This document shows, piece after piece, positions 1-11,360 of a stretch of 21,417 bases of DNA. The position numbers and the translations under genes are program-made. How positions within the stretch are numbered: position 1 is the first letter of the stretch; every line of letters begins with the position of its first letter. The stretch lies in the NCBI GenBank assembly GCA_964200075.2, contig CAXNAA020000425.1, positions 1-21,417 on the forward strand, in the 5' to 3' direction. The DNA is from Sphacelaria rigidula. Its lineage: Eukaryota > Phaeophyceae > Sphacelariales. The notes beneath the pieces were generated by a model that did not search any database, was not told the DNA's origin, and saw nothing but the letters and a program-made list of their open reading frames with translations.

Positions 1-101
1 GATTATCTTGCATTTGAATGACAGCCTCCGATGAGTTGCTTTATTTTCTGGTGTCGCCAGTTTCAGAGACAGCCATGTCTTATACACTGCCTCATGGGTG
101 C

Positions 102-131
102 GTCACCAGTATACCGGTCACCAGTATACCG
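102..131 (+). repeat. Two tandem copies of a 15-base unit
   Basis: GTCACCAGTATACCG occurs twice head to tail. Confidence 0.85.
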
Positions 132-317
132 GTAGGGGTGCATAACACTGTGCGCCAACCTACCATGCATCTAGTGTGAGTGTCTGAGAGCATATGCCAC
201 ATCCCCACGTGGGAACTCATCGCTGGCGTTGCTTAGGTGCTTGTGGATTCGCTGGGTCTCGACATCTACCGTCATGAGTTGGCCGTCGGGAAGCTCTTTT
301 TTTTTCGCCGTTGCAAA

Positions 318-340
318 GGTATGGAGGTATGGAGGTATGG
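318..340 (+). repeat. Three copies of an 8-base unit
   Basis: GGTATGGA is repeated in tandem after a T-run. Confidence 0.85.
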
Positions 341-895
341 ACATCACGCAATTTTGATGCGGTGAATCACGTCGTCTCCTGGCAAGGCGAAGGGCCTCAG
401 CCTTAGCATGTATGAACGGGTAAGGCACGAGCCAAAATACACTTTTCCGACCCAGGGGTCAGGTCTACCGATCCCTATTCGTCCTTAAGTGACACCAAAA
501 TTGACTGGTGACTTTCTTGTGATCATAGTGAGGTAATCGTCGCAAGGTAGTCACCGAGTGTTGTTCAAGACACACAGTATTGAAAACTCTAACGAAAATC
601 TATATTTTGCCGTCAACGTTTATTTTTGTCCTTGTGGTTGCTTTTTTCATCGCCGTGTCAGTGTTTTCGTCTCGCTCCTGTAGAGTTCGTGTTGAAAGGT
701 CCCGCCCATGAATGTCATCCCCAGACAGCGGAGTCGCAACCTACTCCCACGGCCCTCCCTGTTCGTTCTATTTTGTTTGTTTTGTATTATTTTTTCATGA
801 CCTCTTTATCGGAAGCTATGCGATAGGGGCCTGCCGGTTTATTTGTTCCCGATATCGATACTAGATATTAGTCTCGCGTTTGTTCTTGTTTCATA

Positions 896-932
896 TTTTC
901 CTTTCCTTTCCTTTCCTTTCCTTTCCTTTCCT
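896..932 (+). repeat. TTTCC pentanucleotide microsatellite
   Basis: Seven nearly perfect copies of a pyrimidine-only 5-base unit lie about 160 bases upstream of the first recognised exon of the large gene. Such a tract could act in the promoter or as part of a splice acceptor for an upstream noncoding exon. Confidence 0.9.
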
Positions 933-1091
933 GGCTGAACTCGTAGTGGATTACTTTGTGTGTCATAATCCACCGACGAAGCAATCAATGTACCGTTTCT
1001 TCAGCCATAAATCAAGGGCGAGGGTAGGTCATGCGGAAGAGAGCGATTATACCGCACAATGACACCTCAAACTTATCACGACAGTCCATGA

Positions 1092-3711
1092 CATACAACG
1101 ATCAATCAATACGAATACTATGGACCCAACTGTCCGCAATCGATCTATCCAACCCGTCTACCTGCTCAAGATGTGAAGATGCATATGTTGGAGAGCCTGT
1201 GGCACCGAGATGCACTGCTGAAGAGATCCAGCAGCCGCGGGAGAGAGATTTTCCGACAGTTTCACCGCCTCGGCATGACGTGGACCACAGTAGCAGTGTA
1301 CGAGTCGTGGGGAGATCTGTACTTCGAAACTTACGACCCAGCCGTCGCGAGTACGCTATCGCTGCAGGTACTTTTGCCTGGCTGTTCTATTATCCATATT
1401 CTCTATGGTAGATCCACTTGCGCTGCTCGCAGTTTGGTGTTGCAGACAGTTCAACCCTCCACATGCCACCCAGCTCGCACGTAGTGGTGTCCATAAGGAC
1501 AAGGGTAAAAGCACTGTTAAAGGGTGTACGGAATATTTTGAGAAACGCTGTTGTCGTTTTCCATGCTGTGCCAAAACGTTTCCCCTGAGGTTGTTCCCAT
1601 GTCTGTCCTTCGCGCTTTTTTTCACTTTTTTTCAACCACTTCGTCTACGGACAAATGGGTAGACAAATATCCGGGAGATATTCGACAGCCTGTTGCCCGA
1701 TAAGGCTGCTGCTGTGGCTTACGTGTATGCCATCAGAACTGGAAACTTTCCCAAAGAGCTCCTGCGACAGGTGTGGGAGAATTCGTGGTTTGTACCGTGT
1801 TGTTGTGGCAATGGTGACATTCAGTGAATGTACAGTGCGCAACAGCATTGGAATACCGAGGTTACTTGCACAGTAGGAGCTACAACACCTGGCAGACAGT
1901 ATGTTAAGCTATCGCCCTACGTATCTGTCGATGATTGAGGCAGTATTGCCACTAATGACTGCATCCCGTGTGAGGTTCTGGCCGCCTCCGGAGGGATCGT
2001 CTCCCACCCGCTATTATTACCTCGTCTCAAAGGTTGTAAACCCTGTGACGTTCGCAATTGGACCACAGGACAGTGGTCACAGCATGTGGTTGTTCACCTC
2101 ATTCACCTGACAACGAACAAAACAGATCTTGGATCGTCTGGATATAGTGCTGCCGGCCGAGAAGGACCGCTGGTGGCGGCGGCACGTAAATGGTGAAATG
2201 CCGCACTTGTGCCTCATCTCGCCGACGTCATCTACGAGGCCCTCCAAATTCCGCGGCCCCCTGTGGACAGAAGCAAGGTACACCTCGGGCAATCCGGTGA
2301 CGGCGAGTGTGTTTTCGTCTGCGCGGGGTGACTTTCTCGTCGAAATAAAACCTCGGAGAGATGGTGCGGCAACTTTTGGAGGTGAAAGCGATGACTGTAG
2401 CGGTTCGCCATTGGCCGGGGAGACTGTGCTTAAGCTCGAAGTCAGAGCTAGCGATTTAAGAGCCATTTTGGGGAGCGTTGAGGAAGGGGGGGAAAGGGGA
2501 TTGATTGGAGGATACCGCGCGCGACAGCGGCTACTGGCACCAAGTCGGCGGGCGGAAGTTTGTCGGTGAGATGAAGCGATCTGTTCATCCACCCGGGCCG
2601 GTTCGCAAGCTGGAATATGATAGTTGTCTCATATTTTTCGTAGTGACGACTGACAGCGGCAAACCGTGTGGAATGTTGTTCTTTCCCTCTGAGGGTTGGT
2701 TTCTCTCCAGCGCTTTACGCCGATGCAGCGTAGCGAGTACCTCACAGAAAAACTCGTGCTGTTCAGATATCTGCTGGATCACGTGACTATGGAGGAGGTT
2801 CGAGAAACCGGTGATACTGACCAAACGAGGAATGGCCAAGTGGATATTTCTCTAGCAGATCTTCATGCAGCATGCCGTTCGCACGAGGTACAAACACAAA
2901 CAGACCTTCGCTGCTCGTTAGGCTGGGGTGTTACACACACTGCACGTTGCAGGAGCGGGGCCGATTCACGATGGTTGAACATGCGCTTCATTTTTTTGTC
3001 ACGAGAGAAAGTCACTCATGAATGTTTTTTGTACATCAAAACCTTCTTATCTTATGCCAACATTTTTACAAACCGACGCGAACATCACCGGTGTGAAACA
3101 TCACACCCCATAACCCCCCCCCGTCCACCTCGAGTATTTCACATCGAACTCTACCCGCACGGTAGGCATGGGCGAAAGCCATAGGCGCTCCACTTAACCA
3201 CAACCTTGTCCCGGACAAGCCTGGACTGGAGGCAGTGTCGAATCTGGCATCAGACACCTGCTCCTACGCCGGGAAGTATGCCCTTTTTCTGCGCCCAAAC
3301 GTGGGCAGCGACGACCACTTGCTGTCGATATACGAAGGTCCATGGTCCCCCGATCGTAAAACTTGGTACACTGCGAGGATTTGCTTCGTGCAAGAAAGGT
3401 CGGCCGGCGCGGCCTTGCAAGGAACGGAAGTAGAACTTTCCTCATCTGAAAACACTGAAAGTAGCCATGAGACAGCGCGCTCACAGAGTCATGGTCCCGA
3501 GCTTGCGGTGATGCTAAAGCCGGAAGGTGCCCAGCAGAAGAATACGCGCTTGGAGAAAGAATCAAGAGAGCACATGAGTGGGGAAGATGAAATTTCCAAG
3601 AAGATGCTAAGGGCAGCCGTACAGTTGGAGCACGAGAAGGTGGCTAGAGAGCGGGCGTCCATGGATGCTCGAGCGCGTTCGGCCTTGATCGCTGCGGTTG
3701 CTACGGAACAG
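1092..3711 (+). CDS. 5' exon block of the large gene (exons 1-5)
   Basis: Exon 1 ends with CAG before GTACTT at 1367. Exon 2 (1663-1770) and exon 3 (from 2126) follow in phase 0, and the joined text reads smoothly across both junctions (KELLRQ then ILDRLDIVLPAEKDRWW). The end of exon 3 is unsettled. A donor at 2296 keeps phase 0 with exon 4; the same frame stays open to a good donor at 2565, but that gives phase 2, which exon 4 does not accept. Exon 4 starts after TTTCTCTCCAG at 2711. Exon 5 (3166-3711) is 182 codons and turns highly charged, with predicted helix such as KKMLRAAVQLEHEKVARERA. A phrase in exon 1 (DLYFETYDPAVASTLSL) has a beta-strand look, but no family is claimed. Confidence 0.5.
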
Positions 3712-6700
3712 GTGACATCCGACCTGGGGTCAATTCCCAAACAATCAACTCGCAGATTTTTGTGAGGATCACCCCAGAAGAGTCCTTCCATCTTTCTGGT
3801 GCTACGCCACTGGCCCTTTGATGTACCGTTTCTGAAGTTGTGATTTTCCTAACCTCGAGAACTCGGAAGAAGAAGAAGCTGCTGAGCTAACGCGTTTTGG
3901 GGTTGCTGATATTCATCCTCACCCTCGGTTTCAATGCTCGCGCCCGTCTTGTTTGCCTCCTGGTATTTTCGCTATGTATGCTTGCAATGTTTTGGTTTTG
4001 TCAGATACGACAAAACAACCGGGTACAGGCGCTAGCCGATGCAAAGATTGAATTGACCAACACCTGGAGAAACCAAGACCTTTCAAGCGCTCGGCAAGCT
4101 GCTTCACTACTTCTACCGCTCTTGCAGTTGCACCAAAGTGCAGAGAATGGCGCCGTCCTTGCTATCGGGCAATCAACCGCCCAACAGCGGCTTAGTATCC
4201 AACAACTTTTCTCGTATGAGATTATGCACCCGATAGTCTCCGAGTGCATTGCAAATTCCACAACGACACCAAGCGGTTCCAAACAGTCCTCAACTTGGTC
4301 ACGAAGCGCTAACGGTAACAACCGTTCGTCTGTGCGCCCGATTAGCGGGCAGAAGCCGAGCACTGCCGAAATGAGGCCGATACACCCGGCGCAAGGAACA
4401 GCCCAAGATATAAGAAATGGTGGGACAGGCATTGCGAGGGTACGGAGACAACCTCCTCCTCTGCGTCAACTATCACACCAGCGGTTGGGTGAAGTGTTTT
4501 CGGAACGCCGCTATCGGGGGGAAAGACTATCAGAGCAAGAACCCGGGACTCCTGGTGGAGGTGATGATTTAGCAGCATCGGAGCCGGAGCATCTGGTAAC
4601 TAGTGTTCTGAGACTACGGGGTGAAGTGGCTATGGTACGGGCTGTACTGGAGCCGCCAAGGGCATGTGGCGTTATACATGCAGACCCTTGTACCACAAAA
4701 GCGAAGCATGACCACAGAGGGGAAGACGGAGCTCGGTGTAATGTTCGGTGTATATTGAAAATCGAGGCGTATTTTCCCGGAAACTCGAAGACCATGTGTA
4801 TCTGTTTCAGAATTTGCTCTGCCGCATCGGCACCTGCTATCATGACTGGTCAATCGCCGCCCATTGAGGGTGATCAACACATAGCTCGAGATTTGGAAGA
4901 GCAATGCCGGTCGCGACAAAAGGAACTGGAAGTGGTACGAAAGATGGGTGAAACTGAAGTCGAGATGGGCATCCAATCGATGTCTAGTGTGATAAAAGGA
5001 GCCACCTTAAGGGCTGCGAGCTTCGGCAGATCGGACGACCGGGACAGAACACGAAATGCTGATCCAGTCCACCAGCCTGTTAATAATGCGTTTAGCTCCT
5101 TGATTATTCGAGCTGATGTGCGTGTTCCGGTGGAAAGGATTCGTCTTGGCAATGGGTCGTGGAAAGAAGCCGTGGGTGATCTGGTCGGTTGCCCGCGTGA
5201 TGTCGAGCTGAGGACGGTAAGTGAGTAAAAATAAAATAAACGCTCAGCCTATTCCGATTGCCGTTCAGCCCCGACGTAGGCCGACGCCTCACTTCGTGGG
5301 CAACAGCAGCCATTTTTTGTTCATTTTTGTTTCATACTTCGGTCGATGGGAAACAAACGACACTGCTTGTCGGAATTTCTCCTCGCCGCGCAGCTCAAGG
5401 TAGGAGGTCCCGTGGTATTTGCAGCGAGTGCATCGTATGAGGCCCCTTTTAACGTAAAGGCGGAGAAGCTGATCGGGCAGAGGTACGAAACCTAGGTTGG
5501 TCACGTCGCACGGAAGTGAAAGTAGCTTCGGGAGCACGGAGTGTTGCAGCAGCAAACTTTATTCCTACTAGTTGTTACACACCATCTACTGCACGGTTCC
5601 CAAGAAACTGGACGAATTTTCGGTGTCTACGCTGTCTAGTTCGTGCTCAGAACGAGGTGTAGGAATGTGAGCACGAAGTGATGCTGCAAAGAACTCAACG
5701 GCTGATAGTTTCCATACACCCGGTACTGTAAGGCACCCATGAAGCTGGAATCTTTTTTGGTTCTGTGTCGTCTAGACGCCCAGCCCAGGCAGAATGATAT
5801 CCACCACCTATCGTCTTGTCGCTCTATCCTACATACATACACACGACAATTTGCCATCCGTGGCCACCTCACTACGAGCATATTCACACCCTTTTCAGTC
5901 CGTAGTCATTAGAACGGACGACCCAAAGGCGTGACCCCATTATGACATACCCTTTAATCCACGGACGGATGCGATTTTCCCTTACACACAATGCTGGCTC
6001 TTGCTGTGGCTTCAAATCACGATCCAGACTTCACGGGGATGTCGTTTGGGTGAAGGCTCGCGCGGAAGCAAACGTTGCTGCCATTCTGGAGGGGGACATA
6101 CAGCTGATGGGAAAAGAGGCTAAGGTAGCCGACCTGCTCGATAGCGCATGGTAAGGGGAAATCCCGCCACAGTCACACCAAGAAGTCTACAGTGCCACGA
6201 ATGATACGACGATTCCCAACGTATGTTCAGCACTTTACTCAGTTCGTTTCATTTGTATGAACCCAATGACTAATTTTACTGCAGCATGTTCTTGCGATGG
6301 GGTTGGCACGGAAAACAGAGTATGCATACCCTATCCCATCACCACCGATTTCTTCGTCAGGGTCAGGTCGCTTTGAGGGTCCGAAAGCTGTACACAACAT
6401 GAAGGAAACGTGTAGACTAATGACACCATGTTTCCTCGACTGCAACATCGTTCCGTCTTGGTGTATGTACTAACATAGTTTCCGCTACTGGAGACACTTC
6501 CAACCTCAACCCGACGCGTGGAACATGACATGCAGTAGTCGTACTTTATGCTCGACGTCAAGTATTACAAATCATGCGGCACTGCATCAAAGACTCGAGG
6601 ATCTGCGCGGACTCCTGTTCGTTGTTGTTTTTGTTTTTGTTTTTGTTGTTGTCATGGACTCGCATTCCGGTGCACATGAAATCATTTTTTGGCGCGACGT

Positions 6701-9700
6701 TTTCATCTCGGCACCGTCTGAGCGCAGGCAGGAGATGGAGAAAACGTTGGAGCAGGAGAATCGAAGGTCAGAGAATCGCGGTCTAGCACTTCGGAAGACA
6801 TGTGCACGTCAACTTTCAGTAGAATCGGAGTTGTTCGTTGACTCGTGAGTGCTGTCCATCCGGCTTCATTATACACATGTTAGCTCATCGTGTACGGAGC
6901 ATTTGTGTCGGCCGAAGAATGTGATTGAGGGCCCGCATGGCTGTCTTCCAGGTACTTGCGCAGGCGCCGAAGCGTTAGTGAGTTATAGCGCGAAGTAGTG
7001 TTTCTCTTATGCCCAGTGCACCGTGGTCGGCTTGTTCGGTGTGAGTACCAAGAAGACTGCGGCTGGGGCATGCCAAATGTGCAGCGCTATGATGTGCTAA
7101 TCGCCTATGTAATTTCTACATGCCTGATGGTACACTACAGGTACAATGATGCGGTAGTCGCTGAGGCCAGGCGGCTGCTTCCTGCCCTACTCCCAGCTTG
7201 CTTCGCGACTTCCGCAAACGGGGAAGATCGACTCGCTGCTGAAATGTTCTCTCTCTTGGGTAGGGCAGGGTTACGCAAGTCGTCAGGACATGTCGATTCT
7301 CTCGCGGAAGCATCAGAACGCCCAATAGCGTCTGGCTCGCCCAAAACGGTGGAGTTTCGACCGTGGCCCGTTGTTCGGGAGATACTACGGATACACGTAC
7401 CTTCATGCCAGGTACGACCGAACGAGCAAAGAGTAGCCGTGAACCGTACGTGTTTCGAGGACGTCAACTCACTGTTGGGTTGGAAGAGAGAGTGTATGAC
7501 GTGGAGTTGTACGTAACACAGGGGAAGGGTCAGTAAAGCATCTGTCCCCCGTGATGAGGCTCTAGCCTGCATCTGTACTGAATCGCGTCGATCCAATAGG
7601 GCCCGTGTGCTCTATGGATTTCCTCGCCGACAGAGACGTTCTCGTTGCAAGCGCTGGTTGGCCTGGGAGTGTAAAATTGGGATATTTCCATGTGCAGAGC
7701 GCAATGACCCTGACGTGTAGCAAAACGCCTCGGCACCTCGACGACGAAATCGTATATTTTGATTCAACAGATTCCTGGTCCAGCTTGCCCTGTGCCGTGC
7801 TGTCGCGAAACTCGAGCTCGAATTGCGCACCGGTCGGACGTTTGCATCGACGACCAAAACGAGGAGATCGACAGGTGGGCGTATAGTACGCCCGAATGGC
7901 GATGTGACATGCTCACAGAACACACAGCTAGAGTTACGGAACCTAAAGATTTGCACTCGTACATCCATGTCCACCTCAATGAGATCAATCAGTGTCGAAA
8001 GCAACCTGTTCGTGTTCTAACGTAAAGGTGCATGATGCATCATCGCCGGGCCTTACGGAAACAAGGGCAGTGTGGAGGAGGTAAGTCGGCACGACTTTGT
8101 AACGGTAGGTGCTTTCCCATTGTTTCTTATCTACTGTAGTATTCGAAAGCCTGCGTACAATTCTGACAAGGGTGTCTGTGCAAGGCTCGGTCGTCTTTGG
8201 AGACTGTCAGGACAAGGCATAATGCTGCCACCAGCGTGCAATCCCTCTCACGCTGTACTCCGCTACTCTGTGCTCGTCAGACTTGATCGTGGGGAACATC
8301 GACTGTCGAAGGCCCTCCTCTCCAATAACATACCCGTGCTCACTCACAATCAACCAAGGACGCCCCTTCACACGTGCCCTACGAGCCCTCAATAACGCCA
8401 CAGCAACAATTGGACAACCTCACACGGGTGTCTCTGGCGCAGTGGAAACAGCTCGTACAATGAGCACTACCGCCCTAGGGCCTTCAAAGTCTCATGCCAA
8501 AAGCCTTAGTCAAACAACACTGATGAGCAAGATTAAACGCTCGGAGGAAGAAATACCGGCGCGATGTCGGGTGGGCCTGGACCTCATAGGATTGCTTGTG
8601 GGATCAGGTGGACACGACGCTATGGGGCGGGAAGTCGGCGTGGGCCCTGGCGAAGCCGTGGAAGCGGCCGGGCTCAACAACAGGTCGCAGGTGACTCGCG
8701 TCAACTTCCGCACTGCAACTTCCAGGCGTTCATTGCTCTAGCCTGAAATAATTTGGTGCTTTTGTACTGCAACGTTTCACGTAGATTTAGTTCCAGGTAC
8801 CACCCAAATACGAATATCGCGCTTGTGCGTACTATACCGTTGGACTATGTAAATTGCCAAAGAAAGGGTGTGTCCACCTTATCCTACTGATGTCCGCTGT
8901 AGTTGACCGGATGCCGAGGGGTAGACGAGGCGTGGATCTTCTTCATGACATGTAAGAGCAAGAAAAAATGTCACACACGTTGTGACCAGTTTCGGTACCC
9001 GGCCCCGTGTTATCGTACTCCTCGCGGGTAACGGACGCTGTTGTCCAGGGTCACGAGACCCAATGAATGTAAGCAAGACGGATGATTCGGGCTGTTCAAT
9101 GTCTCGTCACTATCGGCGTAGTCTTTGCCGTGAATCAAGGGCCTCTCGATCATTTGATCATGCTGGAGAATCGCTTTACGGTGCGTAGTTACAAATATGG
9201 CATTAACACTAAGATACCCTAATGTAGTGTTCACGTAACGACCCATTGGTGTATCTCTTGTGCGCCAAGGGATTCATCTGATGAAAGGAACGCAAATCCA
9301 TTCTCGTCGAAAATGGATGCTGACCCCTATAGATGTATACATGGGTGAGCATAGGCGCAGTTGTGCTTGGTATGATGCCTCGTTGCGTGGCATACGCAAA
9401 ACATGCATACGGCATGCTATTCCAACCACCGTCTGTACTCCAAGCGTGTGGTTCTGGACATTCCGCCGCTCGCACGCCCACGCGCTTCCACATAACAGAT
9501 TGCACAGTGGGTCATGGGGCGCCTCAAGCTGGGCAGCGTTGTCGCCGGCAGGACGAGTGAATACGCGCAGAATCTCTGTTTCGACGAAACACATTGCACC
9601 GGTGCAGCTTCCATATCGGGTACTAGGTGAGGGGCGACCCGGTGAAAGACTGCTACAAATAAGTGGCCCAATGTGTACCTACGGTGCATACAGCATTGTT

Positions 9701-11360
9701 TCATCACACCCAGGAGCTGTGTCCATATCAACCCTGGGATGTTGCTGAACTTAAAATGTGGTCGAGATGGAATGCCACAAACTCATTCTCGTGCCAAAAA
9801 TTTAGATGGTCTGCAGATAAACCCGGACGGTACGCCCGGAAAGAAGACACGTGAGCATTCCGAAACGTCATTCCCCATCCCACACATCCTTACCCTCTTG
9901 AATCATGACTCGACATAGGATTGTGCTGTGCGTGGCGCAATCAGGGGACGGATCGGTCACGGTGACTGGCCACGACCCACTCACATGTGAAGGCCTTCGT
10001 CTAGTGCTGAGTTCATCTGCGATAAACCGCCTGTGTAGTTCCGAGGGACTCAATACGGCACTCGAGGAGACTAATCCAGGGCCTACAATCGCCAGGTAAG
10101 AACGACCACCGCTACATCGAGACGGACATAAATAAAAGAAAACGTATTTCCGTCAAATCGTACCTACAACTAAAGAGGGGCGTGTGTTTTAGTAACGACG
10201 TTTTGGTATTCTACCCTTGAAATTCACGACCAGTATTGCCTTGTTTCGCCGCCTCAAGCGTACAGTAGTAGCTCACGCGCTATTTCCCGTCTACCTCTTG
10301 TCGGTGCTGTGAAGCCTTCGACTCCATTCACTCATGGCAAAACTGCAACATCCCTCTTGCAATGCATTATTCGCGTGCCTGCGATAAACAACATTCTGCC
10401 AGGCACTTGCTACACAACGCCTCTCGGTTGCTTGAAGTCCGCTCCGTTGGCGAGGTTGAATGTCTTGCTCTCGCGGACTGTGGTGACGATGATTCACTAA
10501 CGTCATGTTCCAATTCGCTGCACGGCACGGGATCTGTACAATCTACATCGGTAGAAAGCTTGCACAGTGGCTTTGAAGCACGAGCAACCAATGTGAAAAT
10601 CGACTCGACACACGACAAGTTTGGAACAGAGTGCCGAATACGACGGCTCGAGGGTGGTCGGAGACGGGCGAAACAAAATCGATTGAAAAGGGGAGCTCAG
10701 GTGTTGGCGACCGCAGCGGCAGAGTGGCGAGCAATCTGTGACGAAGATAAAAACGGGGCTACCTTCCGCGCTTTCCTGACGTGTGGCACGGAAACTCTCA
10801 CAATGGCCACGGCCTCATTTGTGGGGTTAACTGTACGAGATTCCGGACAACAAAATGAAAATGGTTTAACACAGAAAAATATTGTTTCAGTTCGAGAAGC
10901 GATCATGCAAGAAATCAGGAAACAATCCGGTAAGAGACGACCTGGGAGCGCCGAAAAGAACCGTGCGCATCCTGCCGACCGACGAACTTCTTCCGGGAAA
11001 GAAATATCGCCGAGCAACGACAAAAGTCGCACAAAACGGTCAAGCGAAGCCGCTCCTGAAGAACCAGCGAAACAGGAATCAACACACACTAGCCAAGAAC
11101 AAGATTCACCAGTCAGGGAAGACAATTCGCCACGGGGAACGGGGTCTGGCGGCGGTGTCTCTGCTGCGGAGGATGCAGTAAGTGCGCCTACACTTGAGGA
11201 AGTGCTTGAGGCGTTGACAGGGTTAGAACAAGTCCTGGAAAGGGGTGCCGTGGGTTTGGTTGTGTTCGTCGAGTGGTGGGAAAAGGCCGACTCGGTAGCA
11301 GAAGTAGCTCTGAAGTCGACTTATTTGACGCCGGCCAAACGGAAGACGTGGAGAAAGTAG
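1092..11360 (+). CDS. Large multi-exon gene, product not recognised (exon model partly resolved)
   Basis: Proposed exons: 1092-1367 (5' end open), 1663-1770, 2126-2296 or 2565, 2711-2887, 3166-3711, 4005-5216, 5394-5482, 6028-6150, 6728-6844, 7141-7411, 7566-7874, 8028-8080, 8140-~8288, 8443-8690, 8797-8951, 9140-9180, 9361-9506, 9714-9850, 9919-10095, 10403-11360 (TAG). Most junctions have good donors and acceptors and consecutive exons keep codon phase, which separates this from chance open frames. The sum is about 1,800-1,950 residues. I recognise no domain: the text shows helical charged stretches, an acidic/basic low-complexity part and a short hydrophobic C-terminal patch, but no catalytic motif. 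No initiator is certain; ATG 1176 is the first in frame in the first exon, and an upstream exon is possible. Two adjacent genes rather than one cannot be excluded, most likely around 8172-8442 where phase is unsettled. It ends 792 bases from the convergent CDC50 gene. Confidence 0.6.
4005..5216 (+). CDS. Exon 6 of the large gene, 404 codons
   Basis: This is the longest open stretch in the window. The strong acceptor TTTTGGTTTTGTCAG ends at 4004 and the donor GTAAGT starts at 5217; both ends are phase 0 and fit exons 5 and 7. The open frame begins upstream at 3897, but that part encodes a hydrophobic run that I read as intron. The first 90 residues look like a helical repeat region (SARQAASLLLPLLQLH). 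A low-complexity Ser/Gly/Pro/Arg part follows, then a charged helix (ARDLEEQCRSRQKELEVVRK). The cysteine-rich piece encoded at about 4730-4810 looks less coding-like and could hide a retained intron with acceptor CTGTTTCAG near 4807. If the 3897 ATG were used instead, the product would start with a signal-anchor-like segment; I consider this less likely. Confidence 0.55.
5394..7411 (+). CDS. Exons 7-10 of the large gene (best-supported exon chain)
   Basis: Exons 5394-5482, 6028-6150, 6728-6844 and 7141-7411 join in phases 0, 2, 2, 2 and out at 0. Each split codon resolves to a sensible residue (Arg, Trp, Ser). Acceptors are CTCCTCGCCGCGCAG, CACGATCCAG, GTCTGAGCGCAG and GGTACACTACAG; donors are GTACGA, GTAAGG, GTGAGT and GTACGA. 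The protein text is helical and charged (KVADLLDSAW, then QEMEKTLEQENRRSENRG) and then alpha-solenoid-like (NDAVVAEARRLLPALLPACF). None of these four exons is visible as a long frame on its own, so the run of four matching phases is the evidence. A helical scaffold is inferred; no function is. Confidence 0.65.
7566..8690 (+). CDS. Exons 11-14 of the large gene (partly unresolved)
   Basis: Exon 11 (7566-7874, 103 codons, phase 0 both ends) carries strand-like text (DRDVLVASAGWPGSVKLGYF) that faintly resembles a WD-type blade; I do not claim one. Exon 12 (8028-8080) has a CTAAC branch site 6 bases before its AG and a GTAAGT donor. Exon 13 starts at 8140 after the strong acceptor GTTTCTTATCTACTGTAG. 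Its end is uncertain: a donor at 8172 or at 8289 would both give the phase 1 that exon 14 (8443-8690, donor GTGACT) needs. Exon 14 is rich in Ser, Thr and Lys and then Gly. Two other frames stay open between 8140 and 8440, so this is the weakest part of the model. Confidence 0.4.
8797..10095 (+). CDS. Exons 15-19 of the large gene
   Basis: Exon 15 (8797-8951) has acceptor TTTAGTTCCAG and donor GTAAGA. Exon 16 (9140-9180) is short and tentative. Exons 17 (9361-9506), 18 (9714-9850) and 19 (9919-10095) have good sites, including acceptor GTTTCATCACACCCAG and donors GTGAGC and GTAAGA, and keep phase throughout. The text is cysteine- and tryptophan-rich (PYQPWDVAELKMWSRWN; CKLPKKGCVHLILLMSAVV). 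Exon 19 has alternating strands and helices (GLRLVLSSSAINRLC), a pattern seen near the end of PP2C-like folds. The metal-binding Asp motifs of that family are absent, so no assignment is made. Confidence 0.5.
10403..11360 (+). CDS. Last coding exon of the large gene
   Basis: An open stretch of 318 codons runs from acceptor AACATTCTGCCAG to TAG at 11360. The phase-2 junction with the 10095 donor makes an Arg codon. The part before about residue 180 of the exon mixes helices with basic runs (RRLEGGRRRAKQNRLKRG, a possible nuclear-localisation-like cluster). The next 70 residues are Ser/Glu/Lys/Pro low complexity (KRSSEAAPEEPAKQESTH), likely disordered. The end is a helix plus a hydrophobic patch (RGAVGLVVFVEWWEKAD) and a basic tail. 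Cryptic splice-like sites (GTAAGA near 10931, GTAAGT near 11179, an acceptor near 10890) lie inside, so shorter spliced forms are possible. Confidence 0.6.

Larger units (their letters stand above)
1..1091. other. Left flank, no firm gene
   Basis: Apart from three simple repeats, nothing convincing was found. A minus-strand frame ending at 171 contains a protein-like segment (LPDGQLMTVDVETQRIHK, about 230-295) and might be a terminal exon of a gene reading left, but no splice partner is inside the window. The promoter of the large plus-strand gene is expected in 430-1090; no clear TATA box was identified. Confidence 0.35.

Noticed and set aside
171-428. Terminal exon of a minus-strand gene at the left edge
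   Set aside because: Part of the peptide looks natural, but there is no splice partner or recognised family inside the window.
2077-2592. 171-codon minus-strand frame rich in Ser and Pro
   Set aside because: It is the complement of exon 3 of the plus-strand gene; no motif or splice context supports it.
3897-4004. Possible N-terminal signal anchor from the ATG at 3897
   Set aside because: The hydrophobic run lies just upstream of a strong acceptor at 4004, and the previous exon joins in phase there, so it is read as intron.
6613-6655. GTTTTT-rich tract inside an apparent open frame
   Set aside because: It lies in the intron before the exon starting at 6728 and looks like a polypyrimidine-type simple repeat.
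7566-7874. WD40 blade in exon 11
   Set aside because: One strand-like phrase without a GH/WD pair or repetition.
9919-10095. PP2C phosphatase end in exon 19
   Set aside because: Only the strand-helix pattern is similar; no DGHGG or DNxT/S metal-binding motif is found upstream.
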